Positions 1 through 5,445 of a stretch of 5,445 nucleotides of DNA are shown piece after piece. Every line of letters starts with the position of its first letter. The stretch's first letter is position 1. The stretch covers positions 1 to 5,445 of the forward strand of contig CABRDB010000042.1 in NCBI GenBank assembly GCA_902469555.1, given 5' to 3'. The DNA is from an uncultured Collinsella sp. Its GTDB lineage: Bacteria; Actinomycetota; Coriobacteriia; Coriobacteriales; Coriobacteriaceae. The notes beneath the pieces are model-generated. The model did not search any database. It was not told the DNA's origin and was given only the letters and a program-made list of their open reading frames with translations. Both the position numbers and the translations under genes were made by a program.

Positions 1-45
1 CGGGGCCATTGTGGCTCTTGACAGCGGATTGGGTCATATGAGCGA

Positions 46-144
46 AAACCCGCCAGGGCGAGCAAGGTGCCTTGAAACGAGGCGGCATTGACCTTTTGGT
101 CATGCCGCCGAAGTTGAAAGGCAGATTGCCGCTCTGGCGGGTTT
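46..144. repeat. Structured intergenic element with 11-bp terminal inverted repeats
   Basis: The ends AAACCCGCCAG (46-56) and CTGGCGGGTTT (134-144) are perfect inverted repeats of 11 bp. Between them lie three more hairpins: a small one CAAG/CTTG (63-74), a strong one with left arm 81-93 and right arm 98-109 around a TTTT loop (12 pairs with one bulged T), and GGCA/TGCC (120-130). Together they can form a closed multi-helix junction of about 99 bases. This could be a structured RNA, the leader or tail of an upstream gene, or a small palindromic mobile repeat of the MITE type. No target-site duplication is visible at its edges. I do not recognise it as a named riboswitch or ncRNA family. The pairings are seen directly; the function is unknown. 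Confidence 0.45.
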
Positions 145-157
145 GCAGCGTCGAGCG

Positions 158-196
158 GTTACGGCGTTTGGCAAAACGCCGTAACTTAATAAGTTT
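158..196 (+). terminator. Perfect hairpin, possible terminator of upstream transcription
   Basis: The arms GTTACGGCGTTT (158-169) and AAACGCCGTAAC (174-185) pair perfectly over 12 bp around the tetraloop GGCA. The following stretch TTAATAAGTTT is AT-rich but not a clean T-run, so termination may be modest. It sits just before the operon promoter, so it would insulate the operon from transcription arriving from the left. It could instead be part of the structured element that precedes it. Confidence 0.5.
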
Positions 197-202
197 GGTA
201 CC

Positions 203-231
203 TTGACATTGATTTCTCATGCTCCTAAATT
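203..231 (+). promoter_or_regulatory. Sigma70-type promoter of the marR-ABC-ABC operon
   Basis: A perfect -35 box TTGACA (203-208) is followed, after exactly 17 bases, by TAAATT (226-231), which matches 4 of 6 bases of the TATAAT consensus. Transcription would begin near 238, giving a leader of about 50 bases before the first gene. No other convincing promoter is seen between here and 4509. Confidence 0.7.
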
Positions 232-265
232 GGTTAGGCACAAAACAATTCCACTACCTAACTAA
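224..265. promoter_or_regulatory. Probable MarR operator: CCTAA/TTAGG inverted repeats over the promoter
   Basis: CCTAA (224-228) and TTAGG (234-238) form an inverted repeat with a 5-base spacer that covers the -10 box. A second arm, CCTAACTAA (257-265), is an inverted copy of TTGGTTAGG (230-238), matching at 8 of 9 positions with an 18-base gap. MarR-family dimers usually bind short palindromes overlapping their own promoter, so a repressor bound here would block RNA polymerase. The repeats are seen directly; that the adjacent regulator binds them is inference. The 230-238/257-265 pair could also form a 9-bp hairpin in the leader RNA. Confidence 0.55.
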
Positions 266-267
266 AG

Positions 268-274
268 AGAGGAG
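268..274 (+). promoter_or_regulatory. Ribosome binding site of the marR gene, widely spaced
   Basis: AGAGGAG lies 12 bases upstream of the ATG at 287. This is longer than the usual 5-9 bases and suggests only moderate translation of the regulator. No better-placed start codon is found nearby. Confidence 0.55.
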
Positions 275-286
275 CGAAGCTTAGAT

Positions 287-790
287 ATGTGTGTTGAACC
301 ACTCGTCCTTCCGCATGAGCCCGGCGGTGACCCGTCGCAACCGGTAGACATACCCGAAGCGGTCAGCGCCGAAGACAAACTCGCCAAGCGCATCCTGAGC
401 GGCCTGGGCTTTTGCGGCCATTACATGCATTTTCATGGCGGAGGCGTATCCGGCAAGGCGCCCATCATCTGCCTACTGGCCAAGCAGCCCGGCGGCGAGA
501 TGTCTCAGCAAGAACTCGGCATGCACTTTGACCTCAAGCCGGGGTCGCTTTCCGAGATCCTGTCCAAGCTCGAGGTCAACGGCCTCATCGAGCGCAGCCG
601 TAACCCCCAGGATCGACGGCAACTCACCATTCGCCTAACCGAAACCGGCCGGGAAAACGCCCGCATCGACCAGGCGGCCCGCATCCGCTTTAGAGAACGG
701 GCCTTTAGCGCGCTCACCCACGACGAGCGCGAGGACCTCGCCGAAATGCTCGATAAAATCCGCGTAACCTGGGAGGAACTGGATGATTAA
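287..790 (+). CDS. MarR-family winged-helix transcriptional regulator
   Basis: This 167-residue protein is a normal length for MarR regulators, which act as dimers in the cytoplasm and usually repress efflux genes until a ligand binds. The winged helix-turn-helix spans about residues 56-125. The recognition helix is around KPGSLSEILSKLE (84-96), and the wing carries RNPQDRRQLTIRLTETGR (105-122) with the typical D-R-R motif. Residues 126-167 form the charged C-terminal dimerisation helices. A polar N-terminal stretch of about 30 residues precedes helix 1. A Cys/His-rich patch, C43, H45, H48 and H50, lies just before the DNA-binding domain and could sense a metal or redox signal, though this is unproven. 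The gene is first in the operon, and its last 8 bases overlap the start of the first ABC gene. The probable operator at its promoter suggests autorepression. The family call is sure; repressor rather than activator is inference. Confidence 0.93.
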   Translation: MCVEPLVLPHEPGGDPSQPVDIPEAVSAEDKLAKRILSGLGFCGHYMHFHGGGVSGKAPIICLLAKQPGGEMSQQELGMHFDLKPGSLSEILSKLEVNGLIERSRNPQDRRQLTIRLTETGRENARIDQAARIRFRERAFSALTHDEREDLAEMLDKIRVTWEELDD

Positions 791-2597
791 AACCCTCATG
801 GGCAGCATCCGAGACTATATGAAAGTCACCGTTGCCACGCCGCTGCTCGTGCTTGGCGAGGTGCTCTGCGAGATGCTGATTCCATTTATCACCGCCAACC
901 TGATCGACGCCATCAAAGACGGCGCCACCGTAGCCGAGCTGCTTCCCACCGCAGGCTTTTTGGTGCTCATCGCGCTTACGTCGCTTGCCTTTGGCGCCGC
1001 CGCCGGCGTTACCTGCAGCCATGCGAGCTGCGGCTTCGCCAAGAACCTGCGTCACGACCTGTTCTACAAAATCCAGACGTTCAGCTTTGCCAACATCGAT
1101 GAGTTCTCGAGCTCCTCGCTCGTCACGCGCCTGACCACCGACATCAACAACGTTCAGCAGGCCTTTATGATGATCATCCGTATCGCCGTGCGCGCGCCGC
1201 TGGTCTTGATCTTCGCCTTTACCATGGCATTTATCATGGGCGGCAGCGTCGCCATGGTCTACCTGGTCATCATTCCGCTGCTGGGCTTTGGACTGTTCTT
1301 TATCATCTTTAAGGTACGTCCCATCTTCTCGCGCGTGTTCCATAAGTACGACGCCCTTAACGAGTCCGTCGAGGAAAACGTCACCGGCATGCGCGTGGTT
1401 AAGAGCTATGTGCGTGAAGACTTTGAGAAGGAGAAGTTCGCGACCGCCGCACGCGACGTCCAGATGGACTTCACCCGCGCCGAGAAGCTGCTCGCCTTTA
1501 ACAACCCCATGATGAACATCTGCGTCAACGGCGCGTTTGTCGTCATCATCTACCTGGGCTCCAAGCTCATCATCACGAGCCAGGGCACGCTGTTCGACGT
1601 GGGTCAGCTCTCCTCGACCTTTACCTATGGTTTCCAGATTCTCATGAGCCTGATGCAGCTGTCGATGATCTTTGTCATGGTGACCATGGCCGACGAATCG
1701 GCACACCGCATTGCCGAGGTGCTGGCTGCCGAGCCCACGATCGCCGATCCCGCCGAGCCCGTGCTCGAGGTTGCCGACGGTTCCATCGACTTTGACCACG
1801 TGAGCTTTAAGTATTCCGAGCACGCGAAGCGCCAGGCGCTCGACGACGTCGACCTGCATATTAAGAGCGGCGAAACCATCGGCATCATCGGCGGCACCGG
1901 CTCGGCCAAGTCCACGCTCGTAAACCTCATCGCCCGCCTGTACGACGCCACCGAAGGCACCGTGCGCGTGGGCGGCATGGACGTGCGCGACTACGACCTG
2001 GACGCACTGCGCCACCAGGTCGCCATGGTGCTGCAGAAAAACGTGCTGTTTAGCGGCACCATCGCCGAGAACCTGCGCTGGGGCGACCCGAATGCCACCG
2101 ACGAGGAAGTCCGCGAGGCGGCACATCTGGCCTGCGCCGATGAATTTGTCGACGGCTTCCCCAAGGGCTATGACACCTGGATCGAACAGGGCGGTTCCAA
2201 TGTTTCCGGCGGTCAGAAGCAGCGCCTGTGCATTGCGCGTGCCCTGCTGCGTCGCCCCAAGATCTTGATCCTGGACGACTCCACCAGCGCCGTCGACACC
2301 AAGACCGACGCCAAGATTCGCGCAGGGCTGACAAGCTATCTGCCTAACACGACCAAGCTCATCATCGCCCAGCGCATCAGCTCCGTGCAGGATGCAGACC
2401 GCATCATCGTCATGGAGGGTGGCCGCATCGCGCAAATCGGCAACCATGATGAGCTGCTCAAGACGAGCGAGATCTACCGCGAGACCTTTACCTCGCAAAA
2501 CAAGATGTCTGCTGAGGGCGAAGGGACCGTCGAGGCTGACACCGAGGCATCCGCAACGCAAGCTCAGACCCAGGAAGGAGGCGAGGCACATGAGTAA
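783..2597 (+). CDS. ABC exporter half-transporter, degenerate-site subunit of a heterodimer
   Basis: This 604-residue protein joins a six-helix exporter membrane domain to an ATPase domain. Helices are roughly at 15-40, 52-77, 128-152, 154-177, 242-264 and 280-302. The ATPase domain begins near 333: Walker A GGTGSAKST (370-378), Q-loop Q418, signature VSGGQ (474-478), Walker B ILILDD ending at D499, and Q530 where the switch His normally sits. Asp for the catalytic Glu and Gln for His are the pattern of TM287-like subunits, which hydrolyse ATP poorly at their own site and donate a good signature to the partner. Walker A has Ala375 in place of the usual Gly, while Lys376 is kept. Residues 574-604 are an acidic, low-complexity tail. 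The ATG at 783 has GGAGG (772-776) six bases upstream and overlaps the marR stop. It should pair with the next gene's product in the cell membrane and export a drug, lipid or peptide. The substrate is unknown. Confidence 0.94.
   Translation: MIKTLMGSIRDYMKVTVATPLLVLGEVLCEMLIPFITANLIDAIKDGATVAELLPTAGFLVLIALTSLAFGAAAGVTCSHASCGFAKNLRHDLFYKIQTFSFANIDEFSSSSLVTRLTTDINNVQQAFMMIIRIAVRAPLVLIFAFTMAFIMGGSVAMVYLVIIPLLGFGLFFIIFKVRPIFSRVFHKYDALNESVEENVTGMRVVKSYVREDFEKEKFATAARDVQMDFTRAEKLLAFNNPMMNICVNGAFVVIIYLGSKLIITSQGTLFDVGQLSSTFTYGFQILMSLMQLSMIFVMVTMADESAHRIAEVLAAEPTIADPAEPVLEVADGSIDFDHVSFKYSEHAKRQALDDVDLHIKSGETIGIIGGTGSAKSTLVNLIARLYDATEGTVRVGGMDVRDYDLDALRHQVAMVLQKNVLFSGTIAENLRWGDPNATDEEVREAAHLACADEFVDGFPKGYDTWIEQGGSNVSGGQKQRLCIARALLRRPKILILDDSTSAVDTKTDAKIRAGLTSYLPNTTKLIIAQRISSVQDADRIIVMEGGRIAQIGNHDELLKTSEIYRETFTSQNKMSAEGEGTVEADTEASATQAQTQEGGEAHE
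2575..2581 (+). promoter_or_regulatory. Ribosome binding site that fixes the start of the second ABC gene
   Basis: AAGGAGG lies within the last codons of the first ABC gene, 8 bases before the ATG at 2590. This near-ideal site selects 2590 over the far-upstream in-frame ATG at 2392, which lies inside the ATPase domain of the preceding gene, and over the later ATG at 2641. It also fits translational coupling of the two subunits. Confidence 0.85.
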
Positions 2598-4509
2598 GGC
2601 AACGACCGCCGAGCGCGCGCTCAACCGTAAGGGCGGCACCATGTCGCGCCTCATCAAGACGCTCTTTGGCTTCTATCCCGTGCTTTTGCCCCTTGTCGTC
2701 GCCGGCGTGGTACTCTGCGCCATCATCAACTCCATCGGCGCGACCTTCCTTCAGAGCGCCCTGCAGATTATTAGCGACTCGTGGCAGTCGGGCGACTGGA
2801 CGACCGCGCAGCCCAAGATTCTGAAGCTTGTGACCACCCTCGCCTGCATCTACGGCGTCGGCATCCTGTCGTCGCTCTTCTGGAACCGCGCCATGGCCAT
2901 CGTCACGCAGGGCTCGCTCGAGAAGCTGCGCGAGATGATGTTCAACCGCATGCAGGACCTGCCGATCCGCTACTTCGACACGCACCAGCGCGGCGATATC
3001 ATGAGCCACTACACCAACGACATCGACACGCTGCGTCAGATGATCAGCCAGTCGCTGCCCAACCTACTCATGACGATCATCATCATCGTCACGGTGTTCT
3101 TTATCATGCTGTACTACAGCGTGTGGATGTGCCTGGTCATCATCGCCGGCGTCGCCTTTATGACCTTTATGACCAAGCTGCTCGGCTCCAATTCCGCGCG
3201 TTTCTTCATTGCGCAGCAGACCGAGCTCGGCGTGGTCGAGGGCCATATCGAGGAGGTCATGAACGGCCAGAAGGTCGTCAAGGCGTTCTGCCACGAGTCT
3301 GCCGCCGAGGCCGATTTTGACGAGCGCAACGAAAAGCTCTTCGAGGTCTCACAGAAGGCCAACATGTACGCCAACATCCTCATGCCCATCCTTATGAACC
3401 TGGGCAACCTGCTCTACGTGCTGGTGGCCCTTGCCGGCGGCATTTTCCTGGCGCTGGGCGTGCCCAACCTGAGTATCTCGGGCATGGCGCTGTCGATCGC
3501 CGTCGTGGTGCCGTTCCTCAACATGACCAAGCAGTTCTGCGGACAGATCGGCCAGATCTCGCAGCAGATCAACGCCGTGGTCATGGGCCTCGCCGGCGCC
3601 GACCGTATCTTTGAACTCATCGACGAGAAGCCCGAGGCCGACGAAGGCTATGTGACGCTCGTCAACGCGCAGGTCAACCCCGATACCTGGCAGCTCGAGG
3701 AGGCTGACCACCACACCGGCATGTGGGCATGGAAACATCCGCACCGCGCAACCGGCGAGATCGAGTACGTGCCGCTGCGCGGCGACCTGGTCATGGATAA
3801 CGTCGACTTTGGTTACACGCCCGACCACGAGGTGCTGCACGGCGTGTCCGTGTTTGCCAAGCCGGGCCAGAAGGTCGCGTTTGTCGGCGCCACCGGTGCC
3901 GGTAAGACGACCATCACCAACCTCATCAACCGCTTCTATGACATCGCCGACGGCAAGATTCGCTACGACAGCATCAACGTCAACAAGATCCGCAAGGCCG
4001 ATCTGCGCCGCTCGCTGGGCGTCGTGTTGCAGGACGTGAACCTGTTCACCGGCACCGTGATGGATAACATCCGCTACGGCAACCTGGACGCCACCGACGA
4101 GGAGTGCATCGCGGCGGCCAAGCTCGCGGGCGCCGACGACTTTATCACCCGCCTGCCCGACGGCTACGACACCATGCTCACCGGCAACGGCGCCCAGCTG
4201 TCGCAGGGCCAGCGCCAGCTGATTTCGATCGCCCGCGCTGCCGTCGCCGATCCGCCGGCAATGATTCTGGACGAAGCCACGAGCTCCATCGACACCCGCA
4301 CCGAGGCTATCGTGCAAGCGGGCATGGACAAGCTCATGGAAGGCCGCACGACGTTTGTCATCGCGCACCGCCTGTCCACCGTGCGCAACTCCGACGCGAT
4401 CATCTGCCTGGACCACGGCCGCATCATCGAGCGCGGCAACCACGACGAGCTGATCGCCAAGCGTGGGTATTACTACCAGCTGTATACCGGAGCGTTTGAG
4501 CTGGAATAG
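2590..4509 (+). CDS. ABC exporter half-transporter, catalytic-site subunit of a heterodimer
   Basis: This 639-residue protein is the partner of the preceding exporter subunit. Six membrane helices lie at roughly 29-56, 78-99, 157-177, 179-197, 262-290 and 297-315. The ATPase domain starts near 398: Walker A GATGAGKTT (433-441), Q-loop Q481, signature LSQGQ (537-541), Walker B MILDEA with catalytic E562, and switch H593 in AHRLST. Everything needed for hydrolysis is present, but the signature has Gln539 where LSGGQ has Gly. This is the TM288-like arrangement: its signature completes the degenerate site and its Walker motifs form the active one. Residues 349-397 add about 50 residues between membrane and ATPase domains, including TGMWAWKHPH, which explains a length above the usual 580-600. 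The start at 2590 overlaps the previous stop by 8 bases. A terminator follows 73 bases after the stop. A multidrug or peptide exporter is likely; the substrate cannot be told. Confidence 0.94.
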   Translation: MSKATTAERALNRKGGTMSRLIKTLFGFYPVLLPLVVAGVVLCAIINSIGATFLQSALQIISDSWQSGDWTTAQPKILKLVTTLACIYGVGILSSLFWNRAMAIVTQGSLEKLREMMFNRMQDLPIRYFDTHQRGDIMSHYTNDIDTLRQMISQSLPNLLMTIIIIVTVFFIMLYYSVWMCLVIIAGVAFMTFMTKLLGSNSARFFIAQQTELGVVEGHIEEVMNGQKVVKAFCHESAAEADFDERNEKLFEVSQKANMYANILMPILMNLGNLLYVLVALAGGIFLALGVPNLSISGMALSIAVVVPFLNMTKQFCGQIGQISQQINAVVMGLAGADRIFELIDEKPEADEGYVTLVNAQVNPDTWQLEEADHHTGMWAWKHPHRATGEIEYVPLRGDLVMDNVDFGYTPDHEVLHGVSVFAKPGQKVAFVGATGAGKTTITNLINRFYDIADGKIRYDSINVNKIRKADLRRSLGVVLQDVNLFTGTVMDNIRYGNLDATDEECIAAAKLAGADDFITRLPDGYDTMLTGNGAQLSQGQRQLISIARAAVADPPAMILDEATSSIDTRTEAIVQAGMDKLMEGRTTFVIAHRLSTVRNSDAIICLDHGRIIERGNHDELIAKRGYYYQLYTGAFELE

Positions 4510-4582
4510 CTCAAAACAGCCCTACGCTCCCAACGGAGCTCCTGCGCACACGGTCTTTTCTCGCAGCCTGAAAAGAAGTGGT

Positions 4583-4617
4583 GAGGCCCTGGCCGTTTGG
4601 CCAGGGCCTCGTTTTGT
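4583..4617 (+). terminator. Rho-independent terminator of the operon
   Basis: GAGGCCCTGGCC (4583-4594) and GGCCAGGGCCTC (4599-4610) pair perfectly over 12 bp around a GTTT loop and are followed by GTTTTGT. It lies 73 bases past the stop of the second ABC gene and separates the operon from the downstream gene. A weaker hairpin GCTCC/GGAGC (4526-4539) sits between the stop codon and this terminator. Confidence 0.88.
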
Positions 4618-4745
4618 AAGGAGGGACTCCACCGTCTCCCGTCCGCAGTCCCGTAGCTAAAAAAGCCCCGTCCCAAAATGACTACTTGGGTGGAGTGGCG
4701 GGTGGTATCCTTGGTAGCCCTGTGCTGCAAACGCACCTTAAACGC
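4618..4745 (+). promoter_or_regulatory. Intergenic region and presumed promoter zone of tex
   Basis: No gene is seen here, but tex needs a promoter after the strong terminator. The best -10 candidate is TATCCT (4706-4711), preceded by TGG as in an extended -10; no good -35 box lies at the right distance. A 6-bp inverted repeat GGGACT/AGTCCC (4623-4628 and 4647-4652) and a 5-bp one CCCAA/TTGGG (4672-4676 and 4686-4690) are also present, with no proven role. The promoter assignment is weak. Confidence 0.3.
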
Positions 4746-4755
4746 AAGGAGTCCC

Positions 4756-5445
4756 ATGGATCTTATCGCCCAGCTCGCCCGCGAGCTCAACCTTAAGGCC
4801 GCCAACGTCGAGGCGGCCGTCAAGCTCATCGACGAGGGCAACACCATCCCCTTTATCTCGCGCTACCGCAAGGAAGCCACGGGCGGCATGGACGACGTCG
4901 CCCTGCGCGCCCTCGACGAGCGCCTGTCTTACCTGCGCAATCTTGAACAGCGCAAAGAGGACGTTATCCTGCTCATCGACGCCCAGGGCAAACTCACACC
5001 CGAACTCGAGCAGCAGATTCGCGAGGCCACGCAGCTCCAGCGTGTCGAGGACCTCTACAAGCCCTACCGCAAAAAGCGCATGACCCGCGCGCAGAAGGCT
5101 CGCGAGGCGGGCTTGGAGCCACTCGCCAACATGATCATCATGCAGGCCTCGGCCAAGGGCAGCGCGCTCGACGCTGCCGCGGCATACGTCAACGAGGATG
5201 ATGGCTTTGACACGCCCGAAAAGGCGCTCGCAGGCGCGGCGGACATCGTGGCCGAGACGGTGGCCGAGGATCCCGAGAACGTCGCCGACCTGCGCGCCTT
5301 TACGCAAAACACCGCCGACATCGTCGTCGAGGCCACCGACCCCGCCGAGAAGACCCCCTACGAGCCGTACTACAGCTATGATGAGCCGCTGCGCCGTATA
5401 CCCAACCACCGCGTGCTGGCTATCGACCGCGGCGAGCGCGAGGGC
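4756..5445 (+). CDS. tex: Tex family protein, S1-domain transcription accessory factor (N-terminal part)
   Basis: The first 230 residues of a Tex protein are present; the gene runs off the right edge, and full-length family members are usually about 700-800 residues. The N-terminal helical domain is clear from GNTIPFISRYRKEATGG (28-44), the following DERLSYLRNLEQRK (54-67), and EDLYKPYRKKRMTRAQ (98-113), which closely resemble the E. coli Tex sequence as I remember it. Residue 219 onward (RVLAIDRGEREG) begins the YqgF-like RNase H fold region. The helix-hairpin-helix and C-terminal S1 RNA-binding domains expected of the family would lie outside the window. Tex is a cytoplasmic nucleic-acid-binding protein tied to transcription and RNA handling; its exact role differs between species. 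The ATG at 4756 has AAGGAG (4746-4751) only four bases upstream, a short but workable spacing. It is not part of the exporter operon, being separated from it by a strong terminator. Confidence 0.93.
   Translation, partial: MDLIAQLARELNLKAANVEAAVKLIDEGNTIPFISRYRKEATGGMDDVALRALDERLSYLRNLEQRKEDVILLIDAQGKLTPELEQQIREATQLQRVEDLYKPYRKKRMTRAQKAREAGLEPLANMIIMQASAKGSALDAAAAYVNEDDGFDTPEKALAGAADIVAETVAEDPENVADLRAFTQNTADIVVEATDPAEKTPYEPYYSYDEPLRRIPNHRVLAIDRGEREG

Noticed and set aside
18..42. TTGACA at 18-23 as a second promoter
   Set aside because: The nearest -10-like sequence is only about 13 bases away, and the downstream hairpin at 158-185 would intervene before the operon.
38..91. 17-codon frame starting at ATG 38, a possible leader peptide
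   Set aside because: There is no ribosome site before it, it runs through the structured element's stems, and the operon promoter lies downstream of it.
1..165. Open minus-strand frame through the left edge
   Set aside because: It has no plausible start codon and ribosome site, and it coincides with the inverted-repeat element, so the open frame is probably incidental.
2392..2589. Upstream in-frame extension of the second ABC gene
   Set aside because: The extra 66 residues are Arg/Ser-rich out-of-frame translation of the first ABC gene's ATPase domain, with no homology expected; the ATG at 2590 has a near-ideal ribosome site.
714..2657. 647-codon open frame on the minus strand
   Set aside because: It lies fully opposite the first ABC gene, has repetitive V/D/G/H-rich composition typical of an antisense frame in GC-rich coding DNA, and shows no recognisable domain.
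3349..4443. 364-codon open frame on the minus strand
   Set aside because: It is an antisense shadow of the second ABC gene with the same D/V/H-rich artefact composition and no domain.
4738..5409. 223-codon open frame on the minus strand
   Set aside because: It is antisense to tex, whose family match on the + strand is clear.

Overview
The window looks like chromosomal DNA of a GC-rich Gram-positive bacterium, most likely an actinobacterium of the Collinsella/Coriobacteriia type. That placement is an impression from base composition, strong AGGAGG-type ribosome sites and the protein flavour; no 16S rRNA or other taxonomic marker is present. All four genes read on the + strand.

Positions 1-286 are non-coding as far as I can see. 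They hold a roughly 100-base element that can fold into a multi-branched structure (46-144), a perfect 12-bp hairpin (158-185), a good sigma70-type promoter (203-231) and CCTAA/TTAGG inverted repeats over the promoter's -10 box and start region. Positions 287-4509 form a tight three-gene operon: a MarR-family regulator followed by two full-length ABC exporter half-transporters. Each junction is an 8-base overlap (ATGATTAA and ATGAGTAA), so the genes are probably translationally coupled. A strong rho-independent terminator (4583-4617) closes the operon. A separate gene begins at 4756 and leaves the window at its right edge; it encodes the N-terminal 230 residues of a Tex (S1-domain, transcription accessory) protein.

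The two ABC proteins are complementary in the way known for heterodimeric exporters such as TM287/TM288, BmrCD and LmrCD. The first has Asp at the catalytic-Glu position, Gln at the switch-His position and Ala in the Walker A loop, but an intact signature (VSGGQ). The second has intact Walker A, Walker B Glu and switch His, but an altered signature (LSQGQ). One composite ATP site should therefore be catalytic and the other degenerate. The simplest model is a ligand-responsive MarR repressor controlling itself and a heterodimeric drug or peptide exporter. The substrate and the inducer cannot be read from the sequence.

I do not see a wholly new system. The points most worth a second look are the structured element upstream, the Cys/His cluster in the regulator, and the linker insertion in the second ABC protein.
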